Notes: a model not told the origin generated them from the letters alone. Counted from the stretch's first letter, positions 16,093 to 24,253 are shown. The stretch: 52,117 nt of DNA from Candidatus Magasanikiibacteriota bacterium (GCA_016207245.1 JACQQA010000003.1:1-52117); one strand, 5' to 3'. Numbers and translations: made by a program.

Positions 16093-17508
16093 GTGAATAG
16101 CCAAACCACCCTATTGAAATTAAATTGGAAATATTACATCTCCCGCAATGTGCCGTTGTGGCATGATTCTCTGCAAATCAGTTTTGGCAAAGAAGGATGC
16201 GAGAGGTATGGTTTGCCGTGCATTTGGCACTTGCGCGCACATCGCCATGGCGAGGAGGCTGATTTTTATTATTTGTCCGGCGGCAAGCATGGCCGGGACA
16301 GATTTTCCGCGGCGCTGGCGAAAAAATTATCGCGGCCGGATTTTATAAAATTCATCAAAAAACAATTTAAGAAAGATTGCGCGAAGTTATTGCGGTTGGC
16401 CGGATCGGTGAAGCCCGACTCACAGCAGGCGCTTTTTAAATTTTTTCGTTTTTATGGATTATCCGAAGCAATGCTTGATATTACTTCTCTGGGCAGTAAA
16501 CTTTTGACTAACAAGGTTTGGGAATTATTGGCGGACAATCGTGATCGGCAAAATGTGGTGGCCTATTACACGCGCCTCGTTGGTTTGGCGCCGATGCAGA
16601 AATTGGAACGCGAGCTGGATAAACTATGTGGTAAAAAGATTGATATAAAAAAAGAAGCCGAGCGTTTGCGTGAAAAATATTCGTGGATTCCGGTTAATTT
16701 TGTCGGCGAGCCGTGGAGCGCGGAGGAATTTGAAAAGAAAATCATTGAACACAAAATTGGTCCAAGGGCGGAATTGAAAAAGCCCGGAGCAAAAATATCT
16801 AAAACAGCGGAGTATTGCCTGAGAGTGTTGAGCGACATCGCGTATTTTAACGAATTTCGCAAAGCCGCCTTCTCTCGCGCTTGTTTAATTATCCGTCCGA
16901 AACTTGACGCGCTCGCGCGCGAGCATGGTTTGTTGAGCTGGCGAGATTTTAACTATTTGACGCATGACGAGATTTTGGATCTTGCAAAAAATAAATCCAG
17001 CACCTTCCTGCGGGGTTTAGTACCTCGCAGGAAGGTGCTGGATAAAGATGGTTATCAGAAAAAACTAATAGAGCGTCGGAGTAGTATCTGTTTCATCGTT
17101 AATGAGACAGTGTCAAAGTATTTTGTCTCTGAAGATTTGGATTTTATCAGAAAATTTGAGAGGAAGTTTAAACCGAAATCAGGCGGCGTTAAAGAGATCC
17201 GCGGCACTCCGGCGCATGGCGGCAAAGCCGCGGGAGTCGCCAAAATAATAAACGGTCCGGTTGATTTTTCTAAATTCAAGCAAGGCGATATTTTAATCGC
17301 GAAAATGACCTCGGTTGATTTTATTCCGATCATGAAAATGGCTGGCGCGTTTGTTACGGATGAGGGGGGTTTGGCCAGCCACGCGGCGATTATTTCCCGC
17401 GAATATAATAAACCATGCGTCGTTGGCACCGGGTTGGCGACAGGGGTGTTTAGAGATGGCGACACAGTTGAAGTGGATGCTAATAATGGAATAGTAAGGA
17501 AAATTTGA
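16093..17508 (+). CDS. PEP-utiliser mobile-domain protein, paralog 4
   Basis: 471 residues, GTG start. N-terminal 370 residues are unassigned and mostly helical; the first part (LKLNWKYYISRNVPLWHDS) loosely parallels paralog 2. The mobile domain is at about 385-471 with GGLASHAAIISREYNKPC, His near 430. A 49-nt perfect-stem palindrome (16995-17043) is embedded in frame, encoding the unusual SSTFLRGLVPRRKVLD segment near residue 303. No ATP-grasp domain. The last 56 nt are identical to paralog 2, pointing to recent conversion or duplication. Confidence 0.77.
   Translation: MNSQTTLLKLNWKYYISRNVPLWHDSLQISFGKEGCERYGLPCIWHLRAHRHGEEADFYYLSGGKHGRDRFSAALAKKLSRPDFIKFIKKQFKKDCAKLLRLAGSVKPDSQQALFKFFRFYGLSEAMLDITSLGSKLLTNKVWELLADNRDRQNVVAYYTRLVGLAPMQKLERELDKLCGKKIDIKKEAERLREKYSWIPVNFVGEPWSAEEFEKKIIEHKIGPRAELKKPGAKISKTAEYCLRVLSDIAYFNEFRKAAFSRACLIIRPKLDALAREHGLLSWRDFNYLTHDEILDLAKNKSSTFLRGLVPRRKVLDKDGYQKKLIERRSSICFIVNETVSKYFVSEDLDFIRKFERKFKPKSGGVKEIRGTPAHGGKAAGVAKIINGPVDFSKFKQGDILIAKMTSVDFIPIMKMAGAFVTDEGGLASHAAIISREYNKPCVVGTGLATGVFRDGDTVEVDANNGIVRKI
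16995..17043. repeat. In-frame palindrome inside mobile-domain paralog 4
   Basis: Perfect 18-bp arms (16995-17012 and 17026-17043; ATCCAGCACCTTCCTGCG and its complement) around a 13-nt loop, extendable by three more pairs with one mismatch. The mRNA would form a very stable hairpin in the coding region. Confidence 0.9.
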
Positions 17509-17534
17509 TTTTTTAATCTGTTGTATGGTATAAT
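17505..17534 (+). promoter_or_regulatory. hicBA promoter
   Basis: TTGATT (17505-17510), 18-nt spacer, TATAAT (17529-17534) with a TG extension (TGGTATAAT). Confidence 0.7.
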
Positions 17535-17571
17535 TAATTTACGAGAGACAGTGATCAATAAATTTAAAATT

Positions 17572-17805
17572 ATGTTAAAAAATCTACACTACAATTTGAT
17601 AATTCGTCCAGAACCCGAAGGCGGTTTTACGGTGTTGGTGCCGGCCCTGCCGGGTTGCGTCACTTATGGCAAGAATTTGGACGAAGCCAGAAAAATGGCC
17701 GGAGATGCCATCAGCGTGTATCTGAAGAGTGTTAAAAAGCATAGAGGGAATATACAGCATGATGAAAAGAGCCTGGTAACTTCCATTGACGTGGCTTATG
17801 CCTAA
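17572..17805 (+). CDS. hicB: HicB-family antitoxin
   Basis: 77 residues. The HicB partial RNase H-like fold is clear: YNLIIRPEPEGGFTVLVPAL, then PGCVTYGKNLDEARKMAGDAI. HicB binds and blocks HicA. It ends with a short C-terminal part rather than a full DNA-binding domain. The stop overlaps the hicA start by 8 nt, so the pair is translationally coupled. The antitoxin-first order (BA) is common. Confidence 0.9.
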   Translation: MLKNLHYNLIIRPEPEGGFTVLVPALPGCVTYGKNLDEARKMAGDAISVYLKSVKKHRGNIQHDEKSLVTSIDVAYA

Positions 17806-17998
17806 AACATCGCGCTTAACATCAAAGCAAGTTATTAAACTATTGAAGAGTGAAGGGTTTGTTTTGGATCATGTTTCCGGTAGCCATTATGTTTTTTATC
17901 ATCAAATTGATGGTAGGCGAGCGGTTGTCCCGTATCATACAAAGGATCTGCCGATTGGGACATTGAAAGCAATTTTACGTTCAGTCGGATTGGAATAA
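17798..17998 (+). CDS. hicA: HicA-family mRNA interferase toxin
   Basis: 66 residues. Double-stranded-RNA-binding-like fold with the catalytic His in VSGSHYVFYH (GSH motif, residue near 29) and the closing PIGTLKAILRSVGLE helix. HicA cleaves mRNA; HicB neutralises it. All expected motifs are present, so it looks intact. Confidence 0.92.
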   Translation: MPKTSRLTSKQVIKLLKSEGFVLDHVSGSHYVFYHQIDGRRAVVPYHTKDLPIGTLKAILRSVGLE

Positions 17999-18007
17999 GT
18001 TTCAATA

Positions 18008-18040
18008 AATAAAAAATTTCCGGTGAAGGAAATTTTTGTT
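18008..18040. terminator. Bidirectional terminator
   Basis: AAAAATTTCC (18012-18021) pairs with GGAAATTTTT (18028-18037) around GGTGAA. It serves hicBA and the convergent coiled-coil gene. Confidence 0.88.
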
Positions 18041-18050
18041 TTGGAGTTTT

Positions 18051-18410
18051 TTAATGCGCAGGTTGCAGTTGTTTCACTTGCCTTTCAAGCATCTGCACTC
18101 GCTGGCGCAATTCCAAAATATCGCCGGCGTGCGCGTCCGAGTCTTCTTTGGTTCGTTTTTCTAATTGATCCAAACGACGCTTGATATCCGTTAATTCTAT
18201 ACGTATTGAACGCAATTCGGATTCAAGAGTATCAAATCGTCCGTTTACTTCGTCAAATCGTCCGTTTACTTCGTCAAACTTTTTGTTTACTTCTCCTTTA
18301 AATTCCTCAAATTCATCTTTCGTCACCGCGTTGTCTTTGATAAAATTGACTGTTTCAAACGTGGAATTGACGGTCTCCAGTATTTCTTGTAAAAGTTTGT
18401 TGTCCTCCAT
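18051..18410 (-). CDS. Coiled-coil protein
   Basis: 119 residues, almost entirely heptad-like helix: FIKDNAVTKDEFEEFKGEV, a tandem FDEVNGRFDEVNGRFD at about 46-61, then LRSIRIELTDIKRRLDQLEK and RQRVQMLERQVKQL. The duplicated DEVNGRF unit is also duplicated at DNA level. Such proteins are common in CPR genomes; function unknown. Its own promoter lies just upstream. Confidence 0.75.
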   Translation of the reverse strand: MEDNKLLQEILETVNSTFETVNFIKDNAVTKDEFEEFKGEVNKKFDEVNGRFDEVNGRFDTLESELRSIRIELTDIKRRLDQLEKRTKEDSDAHAGDILELRQRVQMLERQVKQLQPAH

Positions 18411-18431
18411 ATTATTTTTTTAAGTGAAGAT

Positions 18432-18459
18432 ATTATAGCACATAAGATTTGGCTGTCAA
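18432..18459 (-). promoter_or_regulatory. Promoter of the coiled-coil gene
   Basis: Minus-strand TTGACA (18459-18454), 16-nt spacer, TATAAT (18437-18432). Confidence 0.75.
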
Positions 18460-18478
18460 ATCTATCTAAAAATGCAGG

Positions 18479-18501
18479 CGCCCCGACGTAACGTCGGGGC
18501 G
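18479..18501 (-). terminator. Terminator of the 18516-19025 gene
   Basis: CGCCCCGACG pairs with CGTCGGGGCG around TAA; on the minus strand it is followed by CCTGCATTTTT. Confidence 0.8.
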
Positions 18502-18515
18502 TGGGAAGGAACGAA

Positions 18516-19025
18516 CTAGAGTTTGGTGATGTTGATGTGGCCGCCGCGGTCAACATCAATCTCGTAGACCGTTGCCGGCAGGATTTCGCTTTGGGTGCCC
18601 AGAGCGTTTTGCAGGGCGCACAGAAATGATTTGCTGGCGCAGACCACGGTGTTGTGCGGCAGGGTGTTGCGTACGTAGGTGTGAACAGAGTCGCGGAGAA
18701 CCACAGCATCGGTCACGGCAATTGCTGGCACTTTCGTGCCGTCAGCGAATACGACCAAGCGGAGGTTTTTCTTTCCTTTTTGCTCGCTGTCGGCTGTGCC
18801 AGCCAGGATGGTGAAGTTCGTCGGAGTTATTCCGAGCAATTCGGCAATCTGGCGATGCCGTGATCCGGTGCCGCATACGACCATTTCAATGTGTTCGGGG
18901 AGCTTGTCGCGGAGTCTTCTGATTTTCGCGCGGCCACGCGTCATGTCCGGGTCCGGGTAGCGGTTGTGTCCGCCGTCAGTCACCACGAAGATTGTTTTCC
19001 CAAGCGCAACTGCCTGAGCCCCCAT
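18516..19025 (-). CDS. Unknown protein, possibly divergent histidine phosphatase fold
   Basis: 169 residues. The order of motifs recalls the histidine phosphatase fold but with altered residues: VVTDGGHNR where VRHGxxxR is expected, MTRGRAKIRRLRDKL in place of LTxxGxxQA, and CGTGSRHRQIAELL in place of SxxxRxxxTA. Residue His18 and Arg57 might be remnants. This assignment is a weak inference; it could be an unrelated family. The gene is GC-rich, monocistronic, and has a strong promoter and a nested stem-loop leader like the other genes of its type in the window. The Shine-Dalgarno is weak (GGGGG). Confidence 0.55.
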   Translation of the reverse strand: MGAQAVALGKTIFVVTDGGHNRYPDPDMTRGRAKIRRLRDKLPEHIEMVVCGTGSRHRQIAELLGITPTNFTILAGTADSEQKGKKNLRLVVFADGTKVPAIAVTDAVVLRDSVHTYVRNTLPHNTVVCASKSFLCALQNALGTQSEILPATVYEIDVDRGGHINITKL

Positions 19026-19048
19026 TTATTTCCCCCATCTTATTCTAA

Positions 19049-19088
19049 CCGCATTTTCCAAAACACCTGTTTGGATCTTTGCGGTTGT
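19049..19088 (-). ncRNA. Nested stem-loop in the 5' leader of the 18516-19025 gene
   Basis: On the minus strand AACCGCA pairs with TGCGGTT (outer stem) and TCCAAA pairs with TTTGGA (inner stem), with A-rich internal loops. The topology matches the leaders at 28756 and 34218. Confidence 0.6.
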
Positions 19089-19093
19089 TCTCG

Positions 19094-19129
19094 TTGTTAT
19101 GTTATAACAAATGTTGCGTTGAAGGTCAA
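19094..19129 (-). promoter_or_regulatory. Promoter of the 18516-19025 gene with inverted repeat
   Basis: Minus-strand TTGACC (19129-19124), 17-nt spacer, TATAAC (19106-19101). TTGTTAT-GTT-ATAACAA (19094-19110) is a perfect inverted repeat covering the -10. Confidence 0.7.
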
Positions 19130-19157
19130 ATTAGTATACTATTAGTATGTTTAATTT

Positions 19158-20648
19158 ATGCTATCCGACTATCAAAAATACCGTCTCTTTGAAATACTAC
19201 CAGGACTAAGCATTTGGCTGACTTTGATTTTATCCATCATTTTATCTTTCTTCCGTCCGTTATGGATGATTTATTTTATTATTTTGTTTGATATTTATTG
19301 GGTGTTGAAAGTGGTTAATTTTTCTTTTTATTTAATTTTGGGGTGGTGGCGGTTTAGAATAGCGCGAAAAATTGATTGGGTTGCCAAGATGAAAGATGAG
19401 GTGTCGTACTGGCAAGAAAAACACCATGTGGTTTTTCTTACTTTGTTTAATGAGACATGGGATGTGGTTAAGACCGCGATTGAAAGTGTCTGCGCGGCGG
19501 CGTATGAAAAAGATAAATTCGTGATTGTGGTCGCGGGCGAGGCGAGGATGCGCGAGCATTATGAAGATATTTTGAGCAAAATCAGACAAACATTCGGGGA
19601 TTGTTTCGGCGATATTGTTGGTACTTTGCATCCGGCAGATCCGATTGAGGAAATTCCCGGCAAGGGATCAAATTTGAATTATTCGGAAAATGAGATGAGG
19701 AAATATATTGACGCCAAAGGCTGGAATTATGATAAAGTTATCGCCACGATTTTTGATATTGACACAGTTTGCCATCCGCAATATTTTGCCTGTTTAACTT
19801 ATTTATATTGCAAGCACCCGCGGCCGACGCGCAGTTCATTTCAGCCGATCGCACTGTATGATAATAATATTTGGGAATCGCCGGCGGTTTTGCGCATTAT
19901 GGCTTTCGGCACTACGTTCTGGATTATGACTTCGCTCGCGCGGCAAGATTCGCTGGTCACTTTTTCTTCGCATTCCATGAGCTTTCGCGCGATCGTTGAC
20001 GCCGGTTACCATGAAAAAAGAATTGTTAGCGAAGACTCGCGCATTTTCTTTCAGTGTTTGTTGGCGTATGACGGCGATTATGAAGTTACGCCGATTTATT
20101 TGCCGGTTTCCATGGACACGGTGCGTGATGATAAGTGGTGGCAGAGCATGAAAAATCTTTACCGCCAGCAAAGGCGCTGGGCCTGGGGCGTTGAGCAGGT
20201 GCCTTATTTGCTGTATGAGTTTGGCAGAGAAGAAAGAAAAAAATTTCCGCTTTGGAAAAAAATCAAATGGCTGTTTGTGGAGTGGGAGGGCAAGTGGTCA
20301 TGGTGTATGGTGGCGCTTATTATCACCTTGCTTGGCCGCTTGCCGATGTGGGTGGCATCGGAAGGTGTGAGGCAGAGCGCGCTTTTTTTCAACGCGCCGT
20401 ATATTCTGGAAACACTGATGATTGTCGCCATGAGCGGGATGCTGTTGTCAGCGGCTTTAAGCCTGCCGCTTTTGCCGCGCCGGCCCGAGTCGCAATCTCC
20501 ATATAAATATATTATAATGTTATTACAGTGGCTTCTTCTGCCGTTTTCTTTGATTTTTGTCAGTTCAATTCCGGCCATTGACGCGGTTACTCACCTTATG
20601 AGAGGAAAATATTTGGGGTTTAATATTTCACAGAAGAAGAGGAGATGA
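19158..20648 (+). CDS. Membrane GT2 glycosyltransferase (cellulose-synthase-like)
   Basis: 496 residues. Two N-terminal membrane helices (WLTLILSIILSFF and WMIYFIILFDIYW), a cytosolic GT-A domain, then three C-terminal helices. The processive-GT2 signature is present: DIDTVCHP (DxD) near 195, SEDSRIFFQC near 295 and QQRRWAWG (QxxRW) near 339. Such enzymes polymerise or transfer sugars at the membrane, like bacterial cellulose or hyaluronan synthases. It lies before the DUF4012 gene and mreB, which suggests envelope work. Product unknown. Confidence 0.87.
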   Translation: MLSDYQKYRLFEILPGLSIWLTLILSIILSFFRPLWMIYFIILFDIYWVLKVVNFSFYLILGWWRFRIARKIDWVAKMKDEVSYWQEKHHVVFLTLFNETWDVVKTAIESVCAAAYEKDKFVIVVAGEARMREHYEDILSKIRQTFGDCFGDIVGTLHPADPIEEIPGKGSNLNYSENEMRKYIDAKGWNYDKVIATIFDIDTVCHPQYFACLTYLYCKHPRPTRSSFQPIALYDNNIWESPAVLRIMAFGTTFWIMTSLARQDSLVTFSSHSMSFRAIVDAGYHEKRIVSEDSRIFFQCLLAYDGDYEVTPIYLPVSMDTVRDDKWWQSMKNLYRQQRRWAWGVEQVPYLLYEFGREERKKFPLWKKIKWLFVEWEGKWSWCMVALIITLLGRLPMWVASEGVRQSALFFNAPYILETLMIVAMSGMLLSAALSLPLLPRRPESQSPYKYIIMLLQWLLLPFSLIFVSSIPAIDAVTHLMRGKYLGFNISQKKRR

Positions 20649-20649
20649 A

Positions 20650-20669
20650 GGGGCAGGTCGCGACCTGCC
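20650..20669. repeat. GGGCAGGTCGCGACCTGCCC palindrome
   Basis: A perfect 20-bp palindrome of a widely seen extragenic type, in the 33-nt gap between the GT2 and DUF4012 genes. Confidence 0.85.
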
Positions 20670-20681
20670 CGTACCATAGTT

Positions 20682-22067
20682 ATGTTTAGAAAATTATTAA
20701 TCGTTTCTATTCTGCTTCTTCTGGCGATTGGCATCGGTGGTTATTTTGTAGTGAAAAGTTTTACGCCGGTTGGAATATTCAAATCAGCGGTGGTGCAGGA
20801 GCAGATAAAAAAGAAAATCGGCGATGAGAAGATGGAAATTTTGAATTTGGCGCCGGCGCTATTGGGATTTTCCAAGCCAGTGACATACTTGTTATTATTT
20901 CAAAATAATACGGAACTGCGGCCGAGCGGAGGATTTATTGGTGTTTACGCGGTGGTTAGATTTGATAAAGGCAAGACGGAGTTGTTAAAAGTTGAGGGGA
21001 CGGAAGTGTTGGATAAAAATGCTTCGGCGGATTGGAAACCGGAGCCGCCGGCAATATTGAAAAAACATTTGAAAGTTGACCGTTGGTATTTTCGCGATGC
21101 TAATTGGTCGCCTGATTTCAGCGAGAGCGCGAAAAAGGCGCTGGAGCTGTATCAAGGCGAGGGCGGCGTAATGGCCGGAGAAATAGACGCGGTGGCGAGC
21201 ATCACGCCGACGGTAGTTGAAGAGTTATCGAAACTAACCGGCCCGATTACCGTTGATGGAATAGAGTTTACCGGTGAAAATATCACTGAAAAATTGGAAT
21301 ATGAAGTTGAATATGGGTATGACGAGAAAGGATTGCATTTTTTGGAGCGTAAAAATATTTTAAAACCGCTGATGTTGGAATTTTTAAGCAAGCTGAAGAA
21401 GTCCGGCTGGAGTAATTTTAAAGCATATCTCGACTCAGTTCAAAAATTAGCCGAAGAAAAACAGATTTTAGTTTATAGCGTTAATCCGGATTTGCAAAAG
21501 TCGTTAGACGAGAAAGACTGGACGGGACGTGTTAAAAACACCTCCGGAGATTATTTGTTGTGGGTTGACGCGAATTTAGCGTCTTTAAAAACCGATCACG
21601 CGATTGAGCGAAATTTGGATTATAAAATCACGCCGCGGGCGGACAGCAGGCTTGTAGCCAGCGTTGAAATGGTATACAATCATACCGGCAAATTTGACTG
21701 GCGCACTTCGCGCTACCGCACTTACGCGCGCGTGTACGCACCGCTCGATTCTGAACTTATCAGCGCCAGCGGCACGATGAAATGGGATCGCGCGCCGGGT
21801 CCGGGAGAAATTGACCAAGGCGAGGAATTAGGCAAAAAATGGTTCGGCGCGTTTATCGCGATTGAACCGGGCCAAACCGGCCGTCTCTCTTTTTCTTATT
21901 TACTTCCGAACACAATTAGTGAACAAATCAAAAACGGTTCGTACACATTATTTGTTCAAAAACAATCAGGACTTCCGGAAATGGGTTTGACGATTAATAC
22001 AAAATTTGGTACAACTACTAATACGATACTACGTGCAGACAAAAAGTTTGAATTTTATGTGGATTAA
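20682..22067 (+). CDS. DUF4012-domain membrane-anchored protein
   Basis: 461 residues. One N-terminal membrane helix (LLIVSILLLLAIGIGGYFVV), then an extracytoplasmic DUF4012 domain (PF13196) with the hallmark LLLFQNNTELRPSGGFIGVY at about 73-92 and WYFRDANWSPDFSESAKKAL near 133. DUF4012 is frequent in CPR and Gram-positive genomes near glycan genes; its role is unknown. The stop overlaps the mreB start by 11 nt. Confidence 0.9.
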   Translation: MFRKLLIVSILLLLAIGIGGYFVVKSFTPVGIFKSAVVQEQIKKKIGDEKMEILNLAPALLGFSKPVTYLLLFQNNTELRPSGGFIGVYAVVRFDKGKTELLKVEGTEVLDKNASADWKPEPPAILKKHLKVDRWYFRDANWSPDFSESAKKALELYQGEGGVMAGEIDAVASITPTVVEELSKLTGPITVDGIEFTGENITEKLEYEVEYGYDEKGLHFLERKNILKPLMLEFLSKLKKSGWSNFKAYLDSVQKLAEEKQILVYSVNPDLQKSLDEKDWTGRVKNTSGDYLLWVDANLASLKTDHAIERNLDYKITPRADSRLVASVEMVYNHTGKFDWRTSRYRTYARVYAPLDSELISASGTMKWDRAPGPGEIDQGEELGKKWFGAFIAIEPGQTGRLSFSYLLPNTISEQIKNGSYTLFVQKQSGLPEMGLTINTKFGTTTNTILRADKKFEFYVD

Positions 22068-23064
22068 AAAAGTAGCAATCGACCTCGGCACCACCAACAT
22101 CCTGGTCCATGTCCCCAAACGCGGTATTGTTGTTAATGAGCCGTCGGTGGTGGCAATATCAAAAGAAGATCGAAAAGTTTTGGCAGTCGGTTTGGAAGCG
22201 AAAGAAATGATCGGGCGCACGCCTGACACGATTATCGCGGAGCGGCCGCTGAAAGATGGTGTGATCGCGAATTATCGCACCACGGAAGCGATGTTGCGAT
22301 ATTTTATCAACAAAGCTCTTGGCGGAGTGCATTTGTTTCGTCCGGAAGTAATGGTAGCGGTGCCGGCGGGAATCAGCTCAACTGAACGCCGGGCGGTGAT
22401 TGACGCGGCGATGGCTGCCGGCGCGCGCGCGGCTTACATTATTAAAGAACCGATTGTCGCAGCAATCGGTTCTGATATTCCGATTGGTTCAGCGTCCGGA
22501 CACATGATTATTGATATTGGCGGCGGCACAGCCGAAATCGCGGTTATATCTTTGGGCGGGATTGTTTCTTGGGGTTCAGTCAGAATCGGCGGCAATCGGT
22601 TTGACGCTTCAATCGCCGAACATATTCGGCGCAAGTGCGGTTTGGCGATTGGCGAGCAAAGGTCAGAAGACGTGAAAATCGTGGTTGGCTCGGCAATGTT
22701 TATGGACAAACCCCTATCCATGGATGTGCGCGGACGGGATATGATTTCCGGCTTGCCAAAAACAATTACCGTCACTTCTGATGATGTGACGGAAGCTTTA
22801 CAGCACGATTTGCACCAGCTAGTTGAAGCGATTAAAGAAGTTTTGCACAAAACCCCTCCGGAGTTGTCCGCTGATGTGATGGACAAGGGAATTGTAATGT
22901 CCGGCGGATCCAGTTTATTGCGCAATTTGGACGAGCTGATCGCTGATGCCACCGGCGTGCCGTGTTATGTCGCGGATGAGCCATTGTTGTGCGTAGCCAA
23001 AGGGACAGGAATCGCGTTAGAAAATTTGGAGAGCTATAAGCGGTCGATTCTTGCGACTAAGTAA
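22057..23064 (+). CDS. mreB: Rod-shape-determining protein MreB
   Basis: 335 residues. Bacterial actin homologue. Phosphate-1 motif IDLGTTNILVHVPKRG (residues 8-23; usual form AIDLGTANTLV), VVNEPSVVAI, phosphate-2 MIIDIGGGTAEIAVISLGG near 150, RIGGNRFD, and the adenosine motif MDKGIVMSGGSSLLRNLD near 287. MreB filaments organise cell-wall synthesis. ATG 22057 aligns with the family start. Neighbours are DUF4012 and glycosyltransferases rather than mreC/mreD. Confidence 0.95.
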   Translation: MWIKKVAIDLGTTNILVHVPKRGIVVNEPSVVAISKEDRKVLAVGLEAKEMIGRTPDTIIAERPLKDGVIANYRTTEAMLRYFINKALGGVHLFRPEVMVAVPAGISSTERRAVIDAAMAAGARAAYIIKEPIVAAIGSDIPIGSASGHMIIDIGGGTAEIAVISLGGIVSWGSVRIGGNRFDASIAEHIRRKCGLAIGEQRSEDVKIVVGSAMFMDKPLSMDVRGRDMISGLPKTITVTSDDVTEALQHDLHQLVEAIKEVLHKTPPELSADVMDKGIVMSGGSSLLRNLDELIADATGVPCYVADEPLLCVAKGTGIALENLESYKRSILATK

Positions 23065-23068
23065 GCCT

Positions 23069-24241
23069 ATGCTAATAGGGATTGACGCTTCACGCGCGAA
23101 CGAAGACCAAAAGACCGGCGTGGGCTGGTATGCTTGGCATTTGATTGAAGAATTAAAACACACCATCACTTCATCACACCATCACTTCATCACACGCGAA
23201 CCGGTGAATTTTATTTTATATACTCGCGAGCCGCTGAAAGGCGAGCTGGCGGAGTTGCCGAAGAATTGGATACAAAAAGTGCTCAAATGGCCTCCGCAAA
23301 AATTTTGGACGCAAATAAGACTAAGTTGGGAAATGTTAGTTAACCCGCCGGATGTTTTATTTATTCCGGCGCATGTATTTCCGATTATTCATCCCAAAAA
23401 AACCTTAATGACCGTGCACGACATCGCCGCCCTGCGTTTTCCAAAGAGCTATAATTGGTTTGAACGGTGGTATACGGTGTGGTCAGCGAGGTATGCGGTG
23501 AAGAAATTATGGCGGATTATCGTCCCAAGTCACTTTGTAAAAACAGAATTATTAAGAGATATCAGAGATAAGAGATATGAGATAGGAGATAACGAGAAAA
23601 TTCATGTGATTCCGCACGGGTATGATAAAAAATATAAGAGATATGAGATAGAGCCAGCCCTGAGCTTGCCGAAGGGAGATAAGAGAATTGATGAAATGTT
23701 GAAGAAATATAATATTGAGCGGCCGTTTATTTTATCCGTTGGGAGATTGGAGGAGAAAAAAAATACTGCACGCATAATTGGTGCTTTCAATCTTGTGCGG
23801 CAATCACTTATCTCTTATCACTTATCTCTTATACTCGTCGGTCCATCCGGACATGGTTATGAAAAAGTAGAGGAGGCAATCAACAGTAGTCCTTATAAAA
23901 AAGATATCAAGACATTGGGTTACGTCAGCGCGGACGACCTGCCTTATATCATGAACGCGACCGAGGTGTTTGTTTATCCGAGTTTATACGAGGGTTTTGG
24001 ATTGCCCGTTTTAGAGGCATTGGCCTGCGGAGCGCCGGTCGTGGCGGGAAAGGGGAGCTGTTTAGAAGAAGTCGGCGGCGAGGCGTGTGTTTACGTTGAT
24101 CCGACAAATGTTGATGAAATCGCGCGTGCGATTCAATTTGCGAGACAGAATTTTAATCCGGATACTGGATTAAAACAGGTTGAGCGATTTTCTTGGGAAA
24201 AAAGCGCCAGCGCGACCGCCCGCTTGTTAGGAATAACGTAA
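23069..24241 (+). CDS. Glycosyltransferase family 4 with repeat-derived insertions
   Basis: 390 residues. GT4 hallmarks: IGIDASRANEDQKTGVGWYA at the N-terminus, FILSVGRLEEKKN near 226, and VFVYPSLYEGFGLPVLEALA near 300 (EGFGLPxLEAxA). Three DNA-level oddities lie in frame: a duplicated ACACCATCACTTCATC unit at 23161-23193; complementary AGAGATA-rich tracts at 23562-23600 and 23806-23834, the second giving the atypical LISYHLSLI; and a PERSRR-type palindrome at 23658-23676 encoding EPALSLPKG. The fold core is otherwise complete, so it is probably active. Starts 4 nt after mreB stops. Confidence 0.85.
   Translation: MLIGIDASRANEDQKTGVGWYAWHLIEELKHTITSSHHHFITREPVNFILYTREPLKGELAELPKNWIQKVLKWPPQKFWTQIRLSWEMLVNPPDVLFIPAHVFPIIHPKKTLMTVHDIAALRFPKSYNWFERWYTVWSARYAVKKLWRIIVPSHFVKTELLRDIRDKRYEIGDNEKIHVIPHGYDKKYKRYEIEPALSLPKGDKRIDEMLKKYNIERPFILSVGRLEEKKNTARIIGAFNLVRQSLISYHLSLILVGPSGHGYEKVEEAINSSPYKKDIKTLGYVSADDLPYIMNATEVFVYPSLYEGFGLPVLEALACGAPVVAGKGSCLEEVGGEACVYVDPTNVDEIARAIQFARQNFNPDTGLKQVERFSWEKSASATARLLGIT
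23658..23676. repeat. PERSRR-type palindrome inside the GT4 gene
   Basis: CCCTGAGCTTGCCGAAGGG, the same unit found in terminator loops at 4397, 26957 and 27870, is here translated as ALSLPKG. Confidence 0.85.
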
Positions 24242-24253
24242 GTGTGGTATTAT
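24224..24253 (+). promoter_or_regulatory. holB promoter
   Basis: TTGTTA (24224-24229), 18-nt spacer, TATTAT (24248-24253) with TG extension. ATG 24261 lies 7 nt after the -10, so the transcript would be leaderless. Confidence 0.5.
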
